This document shows positions 21,649-29,809 of a DNA stretch of 64,000 bases, piece by piece (the first letter of the stretch is position 1; every line of letters starts with the position of its first letter). The notes beneath the pieces were generated by a model. That model was not told the DNA's origin. It saw only the letters and a program-made list of their open reading frames with translations, and made no database searches. A program made the position numbers and the translations under genes. Origin of the DNA: Pegea sp. RAD2-039 (taxonomy: Eukaryota; Chordata; Thaliacea; Salpida; Salpidae); assembly GCA_034620365.1 (NCBI GenBank), contig JAQGEQ010000322.1:186001-250000 (forward strand), given 5' to 3'.

Positions 21649-22529
21649 ATGATTGTGAATGATATGCTATTGAGTTTTGCAGATGACCGAATTCAGCGAA
21701 ACTGGCCTGTAGTTAAGTGCAGTGTTTCTGGGACCCTTTTTATGAATTAGAGTAATGATAGCTTTCTTCCAAATTTGTGGAACTTTTCCTCGCCTCAGAG
21801 TCATGCTATAGAGTTGCGATTAAGGTAGTGATACCGAGGAAGTAGTTTTTCTTAAAAACAAAGCTTGGATCTGATCAGGGGTGTTGGAAACTGACGATTT
21901 TAAAGAGGAAATAGCCTTAGATACCATATCGACCATTATGTTAAGATCTATCATCTCAAAGACATTTGTAAGAATGTCGGAGTAGGAAAGAGAAGGAGTA
22001 TTGCCATCATCGGTTATAAAAACGCTATTAAATTGATTGTTTAGCAACTCGGCTTTATTTTCTGGTTCCATCACAAGCTGGTCGCTGTTATCAATTAGGG
22101 GAGATATTTGAGATCTCGCCTTGTTATTTATTATTGTTATTTATTAAATCCAAAAACGTTTTCTTGCAAGGTGGAGATAAAACTGCACTTTCTCTTCCTA
22201 AATAGAAATTAGAAACAGATTTCTTGTAAACTATATAAAGATCTTTGTACAGAGATTTGATGGAAGGGTCTGTTTTAGTTTGTTTGTATAGGAGGTTTTT
22301 TAAATGTTGTAAATTCTTTAAATATTTGGGCAAATGAGGGTTTTGCTGATTCTTTTAAAAGGTATGGATCTTTTGATTGATTCTTTAACGATGTTAGTAA
22401 ACCTTGAGTAAATAGTATTGATGTCTTCAGAAGAGTTGAAAAAGGAAATCCAGTCAACATCTGATAGAAACTTGTTAATACCGTTATAATTTCCACAGTA
22501 AAAATTCCTTTTGCTTAAAGTTTTAACGT

Positions 22530-23198
22530 TCATAAAAAAAGTTTGAATTTAATCATGTTGTGATCGCATGTCAGAGCAAAAGGTTCTTTTTGATCAACGT
22601 AGATAATGTTCTCGGGTTTTGATGTGATAAGAAGATCTAAAGTATTACCACTAGCTTGGGTCGAGAAATTAGCCATCTGAAATAGGTTATTGGTATCGCA
22701 GTGGTCGTCCAACTTTGTATTTGAAATCAGTTGGTTTTTCTTCTGATTTCGTTTATACGCTTCTTTTAGAAGACGCTTATTTTCTAAGCGATCATCTTCA
22801 CACATATCATATGCTACTCTAATGCGCTCGAATTTTTTCTCAAGCTTTAGCTTATACAGCTTGGCAAGAAACTTGCGTTTGTCCCAACTTTCCTGAAAGG
22901 ACACTTTCAAAGGTCTTTGATGATCTGAGCTTTTAGCTCCAATTTTATTCATTGATACCTTTAGAACGTCCACAAAATCAAGGTTTCGAGAGCATATTTG
23001 ATTGGAAGATTTACTGTCATTATGTTTATTAGCCTCACATATATTAAAGATGATGACATTGTTTTCTCTGTCTTCACGGTACAAAGTAAGTTTCTTGTGC
23101 ACGTCAGTGACCTTCTTGGCAAGAAGCTGCACCATTTTTGTCGGAACCGGAATCACCGACCACCGAGACCCATGTGACTGATTTCTTTGTAGAGGCAT
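22530..23198 (-). pseudogene. LINE copy C fused ORF1-endonuclease frame
   Basis: A 222-codon frame fuses the ORF1 C-terminal domain (VQLLAKKVTDVHKKL to RLLKEAYKRNQKK) to the last third of the endonuclease (FQMANFSTQASGNTLDLLI to CDHNMIKFKL). The fusion comes from an internal deletion of roughly 700 bp relative to copy A, not from normal element structure. Confidence 0.75.
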
Positions 23199-23398
23199 CC
23201 AGTTCGTCCATTGATTTAGATTAACTTATGTCTAATTTATGTAATTTAGAACTAGAGTTTTTCGTTGATTTTGACAACATCGTTGTCAATTTCAGATTTA
23301 AATTTGGCCAATTCAGCGGATACAGATTTGCTGATGTCGGATAATCAGTTTGAATTATAATTAGAGGAGGTAATGGTTATGTCAATAGTTCTATATTT

Positions 23399-23921
23399 AA
23401 TGCAAAATCATTTAAACCCTATTTGCTTCATCTAGTTGTTATCAAATACATCATTTATTTCTTCGATTTGGACATTCATTTATTTAGTGTCTGATTATAA
23501 AAAGTAGAAAAATTCGTTCACTATAGTATGAACACTTTAACATAGTAGCGGTATTAAATTATTTAGGCAGGTACGATAACCGCCACAAACCACAGATGGA
23601 CAAAGTTTTGCAAAGTAATTTATACTTATATATATTTATTTCACCTGTATGTTTATTTAATCAAATATTTTTGGTCGTACATCAAAATAGTATCTGTAAA
23701 TAAAATTAAAATCTTTTAAAATTATGTTTTGAAAAAGAAAGTAATGTAATAAGCTTAGTTGAGTTTACTTTAGAATTAATAGGATGTTTTGTAAATGTTT
23801 ACACTAGTTAAAGTTTATAGAAACCATGGTTACATTGCATCTTGTTTTCTACACTAGCTGGTAAAAATTACTGTTTTTTTCTTTATGTCTTATTTTGTAT
23901 GAAAAGGCAGTTTTGTTTGCT
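23399..23921 (-). repeat. Chimeric 5' module of the LINE, copy 1
   Basis: About 523 bp that replaces the PHD/leader region of the LINE. It occurs again at 24706-25228 (about 98-99% identical by eye) and at 61052-61560. It contains a short GC-rich hairpin (GGC(A/G)G, loop, CCGCC near 23570). No coding sequence is evident. Part of it, GAACACTTTAACATAGTAGC plus five more bases at 23528, recurs at 23938. Confidence 0.75.
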
Positions 23922-24243
23922 CAAGTATGAACTTAGTAAGAACACTTTAACATAGTAGCGGTATCAAAAGGCCAATCCAAGAATTGTATGAACTGTCTAT
24001 TTGATTTTTCTAACTAACTTACTTAGTAAATATCTATTATAAATAGAAATTAAGTTGATTTACTTTTTGTGGGACTTTTTACAAAAATAGTGTTTATTAG
24101 TTATGTTTCTATCCTTTTCTATTTAATTCTTTGTTCTATCCTTTTGATATCATCTAAACATTTTCTGTCAGCTAAATTTGTGATTTTTTAATAGATTTTT
24201 TCAAAGTTGTTTCAATATTTTACGATTAATATAATGTACTCTT
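23922..24243. other. Spacer with a short repeated block
   Basis: AT-rich sequence between two copies of the chimeric module. Apart from the 25-bp block at 23938-23962 repeated from the module, I see nothing in it. Confidence 0.4.
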
Positions 24244-24254
24244 TTGTTTTTTTT

Positions 24255-24592
24255 CTAGCCCGCTTCGTCTTCAAGCAGCGATTGATACATATGACAGGGT
24301 AGAGATTGTAGAGTTTCATTTGTTGCTCATGCAGGAGGGTTCCACCTCCCATGCCAACAAGCTTGTGCATCGAAACAGGCTACACTGATACAGCTAAGCT
24401 TGTTGCACGAACTGCCAGAACGCCACTGAGTGACGAACTGCCTACGAGTTTCAAACTCTGGTGTTAAACTAGGAGTTTTGTGTCTCCTAGAAGTATTGTA
24501 ATTAATCAGACTTACAGGTTTTTTATATGAAATTTTGTTTGCCACCAATATGTAACCACTTGGTATTGAAGCCGGAACCTCCCGCTTGGTAG
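24255..24592. other. GC-richer island of unknown origin
   Basis: About 340 bp with clearly higher GC than its surroundings lies between two copies of the chimeric module, after a polypyrimidine tract ending CTAG. The minus strand has an 89-codon open frame (24327-24596), with GSSCNKLSCISVACFDAQAC as its most distinctive part, but no family is recognised. The plus strand has only short frames. It may be an inserted foreign fragment, for example from another transposon, or an isolated exon. Confidence 0.35.
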
Positions 24593-25690
24593 GCAATTTC
24601 AGATTTAAATTTGACTAATTCAGCAGTTACAGATTTGCTAATGTCGGATAATAGGTTTGAATCAGAATTGGTTGAGGGAGCTGTTGTGTCCATGGTTCTA
24701 CATTTAATGCAAAATCATTTAAACCCTATTTGCTTCATCTAGTTGTTATCAAATACATCATTTATTTCTTCGATTTGGACATTCATTAATTTAGTGTCTG
24801 ATTATAAAAAGTAGAAAAATTCGTTCACTATAGTATGAACACTTTAACATAGTAGCGGTATTAAATTATTTAGGCGGGTACGATAACCGCCACAAACCAC
24901 AGATGGACAAAGTTTTGCAAAGTAATTTATACTTATATATATTTATTTCACCTGTATGTTTATTTAATCTAATATTTTTGGTCGTACATCAAAATAGTAT
25001 CTGTAAATAAAATTAAAATCTTTTATAATTATGTTTTGAAAAAGAAAGTAATGTAATAAGCTTAGTTGAGTTTACTTTAGAATTAATAGGATGTTTTGTA
25101 AATGTTTACACTAGTTAAAGTTTATAGAAACCATGGTTACATTGCATCTTGTTTTCTACACTAGCTGGTAAAAATTACAGTTTTTTTCTTTATGTCTTAT
25201 TTTGTATGAAAAGGCAGTTTTGTTTGCTTTAAACATAGCAATGATTAAAGAAATATTTTTTTAATTTAAAAATAGAGCTGGGTTAAGTAGAAACTGTTTA
25301 AGTTGTAATTTATTGCTGTAATTGTATTTATAAATTTTGAATTTAAAATAAAATAAAATCAGTTTACATTTTAATAAAAAATCTTCTGTATCTAAATAAA
25401 CTAAGTTTTTTTATGAAACTAATGAGAATTTAATAAAATATAATGGGTTTTTTAAACTAAATTTTAACTAATTTGCTTTATTTGAAATATATATGTAACT
25501 ACTTCTCAGCTTTAGATAACAGCAGAAAACTTTTTTTGGGTAAATCTTAGAATTTTTTTGTACAAATTAAGAATATCGAAATATTCAATCAACAAACATC
25601 ATCAACAGTCAAAAATTTTTAGATTGATGTTGCTTGCCAAGGAGTATAACATTTTATGTTGCAACTAAAAATAAATTTTAAAAACTTCAT
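24593..25690 (-). repeat. Chimeric 5' module of the LINE, copy 2 (without LINE body)
   Basis: It starts with about 115 bp of LINE ORF1 (complement of the coiled-coil and PHD C-terminal region), then the module at 24706-25228 and its outer extension to about 25690. The extension matches 61560-62230 except for a block of about 170 bp missing here. There is no LINE coding sequence beyond 24593, so this copy is detached from an element. It is offset by 1307 bp from copy 1, a local direct duplication. Confidence 0.7.
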
Positions 25691-26217
25691 TGAAATTCCA
25701 GGGAGAGCTTATCTTAAAATTTTTATGTAATTTTAACCATTCATATTTATTTTATAATAATAACGTATAATATAATAATAATATTTTATAATGATAGTAA
25801 TAAAGACCTGCTTTATGAGGAAAATCATGCCAGATTCACCCAGTAGAAACTTTGGGTAGATTAATAAGATACTAAGAAACAAACCTAACAACAAATAATC
25901 ATACTCAAGAGGTGCAAGAAGCTTGACGTTTTTGTGGATGCAGGTAAATTACTAAATTCTGAGGCAGTAGGCAGTTGCAAATGAAAGTTAAGTATTTCAA
26001 ATAATAATAATGGAAAATAGTAGAAGCGATCAGTTTAAAATTATATGAGTGGATTTTGACAATATCCTTTATTAAGGCTGTGAGTTACAAATTCCAAACT
26101 CGGGGAAAAGCAAATATTACGATCAAAGAGATGATTGGAAGTTTTAGTTTACACAATTTAAGATTAATACAAAAAGGGATTCTAATAGGTTCTAAATAGG
26201 TTCTAAATAGGGTTCTA
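25691..26217. other. AT-rich spacer, no gene seen
   Basis: Sequence between the chimeric module and the 3'-truncated LINE copy D. It contains a short direct repeat (AGGTTCTAAATAG, twice, at about 26185-26212) at the boundary with the LINE. Nothing else is recognisable. Confidence 0.4.
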
Positions 26218-28492
26218 CCTGATAAGAAATCTTCAATCCATTTTAAGATAGAGTTGCTGAATTTTATGTTTTTCAATACAGTAATGAGCTTGTTGTGTGG
26301 AACAGAATCAAAAAATCAGCAAAATCAAGGTATATGATGTCACATGGAGTATTACTTTCGTAATGGACTGTAAGCTCATTAAGAAAAGTGAGATGTTGAG
26401 TCAAAGAAGATCTTTGCTTAACAAAGCCATGCTGGACATCAGATAATAGATGATGCTCCGTCAAATGGCTAGTTATATGGTTGTGAATGATATGTTCTTG
26501 AGTTCTGCAGATAACCGAAGTCAGCGAAACTGGTCTGTAGTTAAGTGCAGTGTTTCTGGGACCCTTCTTATAAATTGGAGTAATAATAGCATTCTTCCAA
26601 ATTTGTGGAAGTCTTCCCCGCTTAAGAGTCATGTTAAAGAGTAGCGATAAGGGTAGCGCTAAAGAAGAAGTACTTTTTCTTAAAAACAAAGCTGGGATTT
26701 GATCTGGGGTGTTGGAAACTGTTGATTTTAGAGAAGAAATAGCCTTAGATACTATATCAGCTGTTATGTCTAGATCTACCATCTCAGAGATATTTGAAAG
26801 GATATTGGAGTAGGAAATAGTAGGAGTATTGCCATCATCGGTTATAAAAACCTTTTCAAATTGTTTGTTTAGCAATTCAGCTTTATTCTTTGGTTCCATC
26901 ACCAGTTGATTGGCGTTATCAAGCAAGGGAGGTAGATGAGATCTCGCCTTAAGCTTGTGATTAATGAAGCCAAAAAATGTTTTCTTGCTAGGTGAAGATA
27001 AGATTGCACTTTCTTTTCCTAAATAGAAGCTATAAACTGATTTCTTGTAGACTATAAGAAGATCTTTGTATAGAGGTTTGATGGAAGGATCTGCTTTAGT
27101 TTGCTTGTATAAGAGGTTTTTCAAATGCTGTAAATTCCTTAAATATCTTGGCAAGTGTGGTTTTTTGTTGACTCTATATAAAGGTATGAACTTTTTAATT
27201 GACTCATTAACAATGTTAGTAAACCTCGAGTAGATATCATTGATGTCTTCGGTAAAGTTGAAAACAGAAGTCCAGTCAACACCTGATAAAAACTTGTTTA
27301 TACTGTTATAATTTCCCCGATAAAAGTTCCGTATGCTTGGAGTTTTAACGTTCGTAGAAAAAGTTTGATGGAGCTTGAATTCAATCATGTTGTGATCGCA
27401 TGTCAGAGCAAAAGGTTCATTTTGATCAACGTAGATAACGTTCTCAGGTTTTGATGTGATGAGAAGATCCAAAGTATTACCACTAACTTGGGTTGGAAAA
27501 GTAACCATTTGAGATAGATTATTGGCATCAAGGAAGTTTACAAAGACATGACTCAGATTGGCTAAATTAGTTTTGTCTCCATTCAAATTAAACAATTTTC
27601 CATTGAATGCTAAATTTGGCTTATTCCAATCAATTCTACTAAAATTAAAATCCCCGAGAATATAATTCTCAGGACAAACAAGGCTTTTCAGAACCTTCAA
27701 TAAGGCCTTAATAGTAACCTCATCGTTAACTTTAGACGGTGGTAGGTAGGTACATATAAAGCGGGAAAACTTAGACTTTGAGTAATGAAAATTGAAAGCA
27801 ATAATCTCAAATCCTGGGCAATCAATGGTATTTATCTTAATTCTTGAAATCATTAGGCTTGTATTAGTGTTGGACGAGGTAGTTGTTTTGTCCATAGATC
27901 TACATTTAATGCAGGACCAACAAAATCCTACTTGCTGCATTTTATTATTTTCAAATATATCATAAAATTTTTTACTCACATCACTACAAGTGAGGTGAAA
28001 CCTAGAGAGGCATTTGATGCAATCTATTGCCAGATCTTTACCAGAGCAAGTTTTGTTACAAGCTTGGCAATTGCCGTTGCAAGCTTGTTTTGAAGAACTT
28101 GGTTTGCTTGGGTTTTTTTGAGCTTTTGACCGCAAGGTCCTGTCATTTGTATCTACCATAGTTTCCATGATAGATTTTTAGTAACTCCCACCAAAGTATA
28201 AAATTTATAAGTCAGATAAATGTTTGTGATATGTATATAAATAAATATATAAATAAATATACCAAGTTAATAATATATAATAAATAATAATAAGTAAAAA
28301 TATAAATAAATACACCACAAAAGTTAATCACAGCTTATTAGCAGTTATTCAAAAATGTCTATCCACCAAAGTTTTATAAAAGATTTTTACTGTCACCAAC
28401 CACAATATATGATACATATATAATAAACAATTCACTTCCTAGAAATAACTTTATCACAACTTATAAGCACTTATTCAAATAGAACCTATAAC
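26218..28492 (-). mobile_element. LINE copy D (minus strand, internally deleted, 3' truncated)
   Basis: On the minus strand it begins with the longest leader in the window (28170-28492), in which two similar modules (CAGCTTATTAGCAGTTATTC and AACTTATAAGCACTTATTC in plus orientation) suggest a duplicated 5' UTR monomer. An internal deletion of about 1 kb joins the PHD region to the endonuclease middle in frame. The element ends inside the RT just after SGRT, near 26218, where AGGTTCTAAATAG repeats begin. Confidence 0.85.
26273..28168 (-). CDS. LINE copy D fused PHD-endonuclease-RT reading frame (631 codons)
   Basis: The longest transposon ORF here, from a real ATG at 28168. Residues about 30-95 form an intact PHD-type finger (CNGNCQACNKTCSG, IDCIKCLSRFHLTCSD, CWSCIKC). 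At about residue 108 it jumps to the endonuclease C-terminal half (ISRIKINTIDCPG, LGDFNFSRIDW, NTLDLLITSKPENV, CDHNMIEF) and on to the RT fingers (ITPIYKKGPRNTALNYRPVS, QHGFVKQRSSLTQHL, DIIYLDFA). It ends by frameshift before the YADD motif. The catalytic Glu region of the endonuclease (ITETW) is deleted and RT motif C is missing, so it cannot retrotranspose by itself, but the frame is remarkably open. Confidence 0.75.
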   Translation of the reverse strand: METMVDTNDRTLRSKAQKNPSKPSSSKQACNGNCQACNKTCSGKDLAIDCIKCLSRFHLTCSDVSKKFYDIFENNKMQQVGFCWSCIKCRSMDKTTTSSNTNTSLMISRIKINTIDCPGFEIIAFNFHYSKSKFSRFICTYLPPSKVNDEVTIKALLKVLKSLVCPENYILGDFNFSRIDWNKPNLAFNGKLFNLNGDKTNLANLSHVFVNFLDANNLSQMVTFPTQVSGNTLDLLITSKPENVIYVDQNEPFALTCDHNMIEFKLHQTFSTNVKTPSIRNFYRGNYNSINKFLSGVDWTSVFNFTEDINDIYSRFTNIVNESIKKFIPLYRVNKKPHLPRYLRNLQHLKNLLYKQTKADPSIKPLYKDLLIVYKKSVYSFYLGKESAILSSPSKKTFFGFINHKLKARSHLPPLLDNANQLVMEPKNKAELLNKQFEKVFITDDGNTPTISYSNILSNISEMVDLDITADIVSKAISSLKSTVSNTPDQIPALFLRKSTSSLALPLSLLFNMTLKRGRLPQIWKNAIITPIYKKGPRNTALNYRPVSLTSVICRTQEHIIHNHITSHLTEHHLLSDVQHGFVKQRSSLTQHLTFLNELTVHYESNTPCDIIYLDFADFLILFHTTSSLLY

Positions 28493-28599
28493 CTTATTCA
28501 AATAGAATTGATTGAGCTAGTAAGCTAAAGTAGTGATATATATGCATATATAAAATATGTGTGATAACACCTTTTTCTTTGTAATATCTTTGATATGTT

Positions 28600-28790
28600 G
28601 ATATTGAACTAGAGCTTGAAGTTTTTTTATTGAAAGGTGGAAACATTTGTCGGTGGCTAGCTTGAGTTTTCTTGATTGAGGCCATAGATTAGTGAATTCT
28701 AAAGGAAATTGAAAAGCAACTGATTTAGTACTTAATAGTTTGGCATCGTCGGCAAAAGGAATTTAGTTGCTTAAATTATTTAGTGATATA
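28600..28790 (-). pseudogene. Reverse transcriptase relic of a different LINE family
   Basis: One minus-strand frame reads IPFADDAKLLSTKSVAFQF then LWPQSRKLKLATDKCFHLSI. The FADD box followed about 30 residues later by a W...KLKL...KC motif is the usual RT motif C to motif D/E spacing of non-LTR elements. The sequence is not from the resident LINE, whose equivalent is YADDIKLSSCNPSKL. Only about 60 residues survive. Confidence 0.55.
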
Positions 28791-28829
28791 GAACTGTAGG
28801 CAATATCATTTACAGCACCTTTTCTTACA

Positions 28830-29050
28830 ATGGATCAAAGATCAGTGGTGTTTGGGTTAGGAAAATTAAAAAATCAAGAATGCCAAAAATATTGGATAAA
28901 GGATCGACATCTTTCCTATACTATGCAGTATAAACCAGGAGATAAAAATATAAGATCAGACCAACTATCGAAATCCTACTATGAACCTTTAACAACAACG
29001 GAGTCGGGTACCCAAATTCTGATTAACAGGACATTTATTCTGACTATAAC
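28830..29050 (+). pseudogene. Gypsy-like pol relic (RNase H end)
   Basis: The frame contains LSYTMQYKPGDKNIRSDQLS, which matches the end of the RNase H domain in Gypsy-type LTR elements (xYxPGxxNxxADxLSR). The block ACCCAAATTCTGATTAACAG at 29010 is repeated with changes near 62776, so a related relic lies there too. No protease, integrase or LTR can be identified. Confidence 0.5.
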
Positions 29051-29057
29051 CAACAAC

Positions 29058-29468
29058 CAAACAAAGTAAGTGCATCGAATAATGAAAGCGATATCCGTGA
29101 AACCAAATTAGAATCACTATGATAGTTTAGCAGCTTTAAAGAATACTTTTAATTTCTTTATTTCATAAGCCTGTTTTTTGCACAGAATGGTCTGATACCA
29201 GGAAATGTAACGTTTCATACACGTTTGCTGTTACACCGACTAAAAGAAGCTTTTTTGAGTCTAGAAGGTTTTGTCAATCAATAGGAGGAGATATCATTCA
29301 TCAAACATTAGGATATACTGACGTTGGCTCAACTTATTTCACGTAAAATAGTTTTTGCCAAAGTTTTATGCTTCGTGTCGTAATGATTTTGCCCATAATC
29401 AATATTTATTGATGATTATTTACTCCTGGTTAGATTTCTTATAACCAAGAAAAATAGCTGGCCTAATG
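29058..29468 (+). repeat. Duplicated lectin-exon segment, copy 1
   Basis: A 411-bp segment identical to 63324-63734 except for three substitutions that I can count, with no length difference. It holds a splice donor (GTAAGT at 29066), an intron, a C-type-lectin exon and the start of the next intron. Near identity against much more diverged transposons means a recent duplication, or an assembly artefact. It abuts and truncates the third VWA region of the collagen gene. Confidence 0.85.
29170..29342 (+). pseudogene. C-type lectin-like domain exon, isolated (copy 1)
   Basis: The exon is bounded by an acceptor (TTTATTTCATAAG) and a donor (CAC|GTAAAA), phase 0 in and phase 2 out. It encodes CTEWSDTRKCNVSYTFAVTP then SFFESRRFCQSIGGDII, the N-terminal half of a C-type lectin domain (long form: first disulfide pair, aromatic core, then the helix ending in FC...GGD). 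The carbohydrate-binding half is not next to it, and no upstream leader exon is found, so this is a captured exon, not a working gene. Confidence 0.65.
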
Positions 29469-29469
29469 G

Positions 29470-29809
29470 TTTATGATCGTCATATCTTAGTGTATCACCA
29501 TTTTGATTTTCATTGAAGTCGACGAAGCTTCTATAGAAAACTGTTTGATGATGTGAACATTGTAGGAAGGCTTCTACCTTGCTTTTTCAGTGTATTGCGT
29601 AATCGAAAGTTGAACACCAAGCTTTCCAAGAGTGTGAAATCCCATAACCAATCGGCTCAAAAAGATTTTAAGCTTATCTTGATTATTTGAAGAAATATCT
29701 CCGCCAATCAAAATCGCCAAATCCATATTAGCATTGTGACATTGATACTTTGGGTAATTTATTAGCTCATCCAGCAAAATGATTTGTGTATCACTTGAAT
29801 TTTTGTCCA
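29470..29809 (-). CDS. Collagen gene, third VWA domain, truncated (exons 27-28)
   Basis: Exon 27 reads MDLAILIGGDISSNNQDKLK then FLSRLVMGFHTLGKLGVQLS, the start of a VWA fold with the first MIDAS Asp replaced by Gly. A 47-bp intron follows, then exon 28, SFVDFNENQNGDTLRYDDHK. About 20 residues into exon 28 the sequence changes to the duplicated lectin segment and a stop follows 17 codons later. The domain is therefore missing roughly 110 residues. Confidence 0.7.

Larger units (their letters stand above)
20190..23345 (-). mobile_element. LINE copy C (minus strand, chimeric 5' end)
   Basis: Read on the minus strand it runs from an ORF1 segment (about 23340) to the family tail and TAAATAAATA repeat at about 20190. 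The ORF1 C-terminal part (RENNVIIFNICE, KVSFQESWDKRKFLAKL, ERIRVAYDMCEDDRL) is joined by an internal deletion near 22690 directly to the endonuclease C-terminal part (NTLDLLITSKPENI, CDHNMI). RT motifs remain at 21073-21648, followed by the C-terminal domain (20840-21076). Upstream of 23345, where the PHD segment should lie, it instead continues into the repeat module at 23399-23921. Stops at several places make it inactive. Confidence 0.85.

Noticed and set aside
24327-24596. 89-codon minus frame as a gene
   Set aside because: No recognisable domain, and its start overlaps the LINE-derived boundary; described only as part of a GC-richer island.
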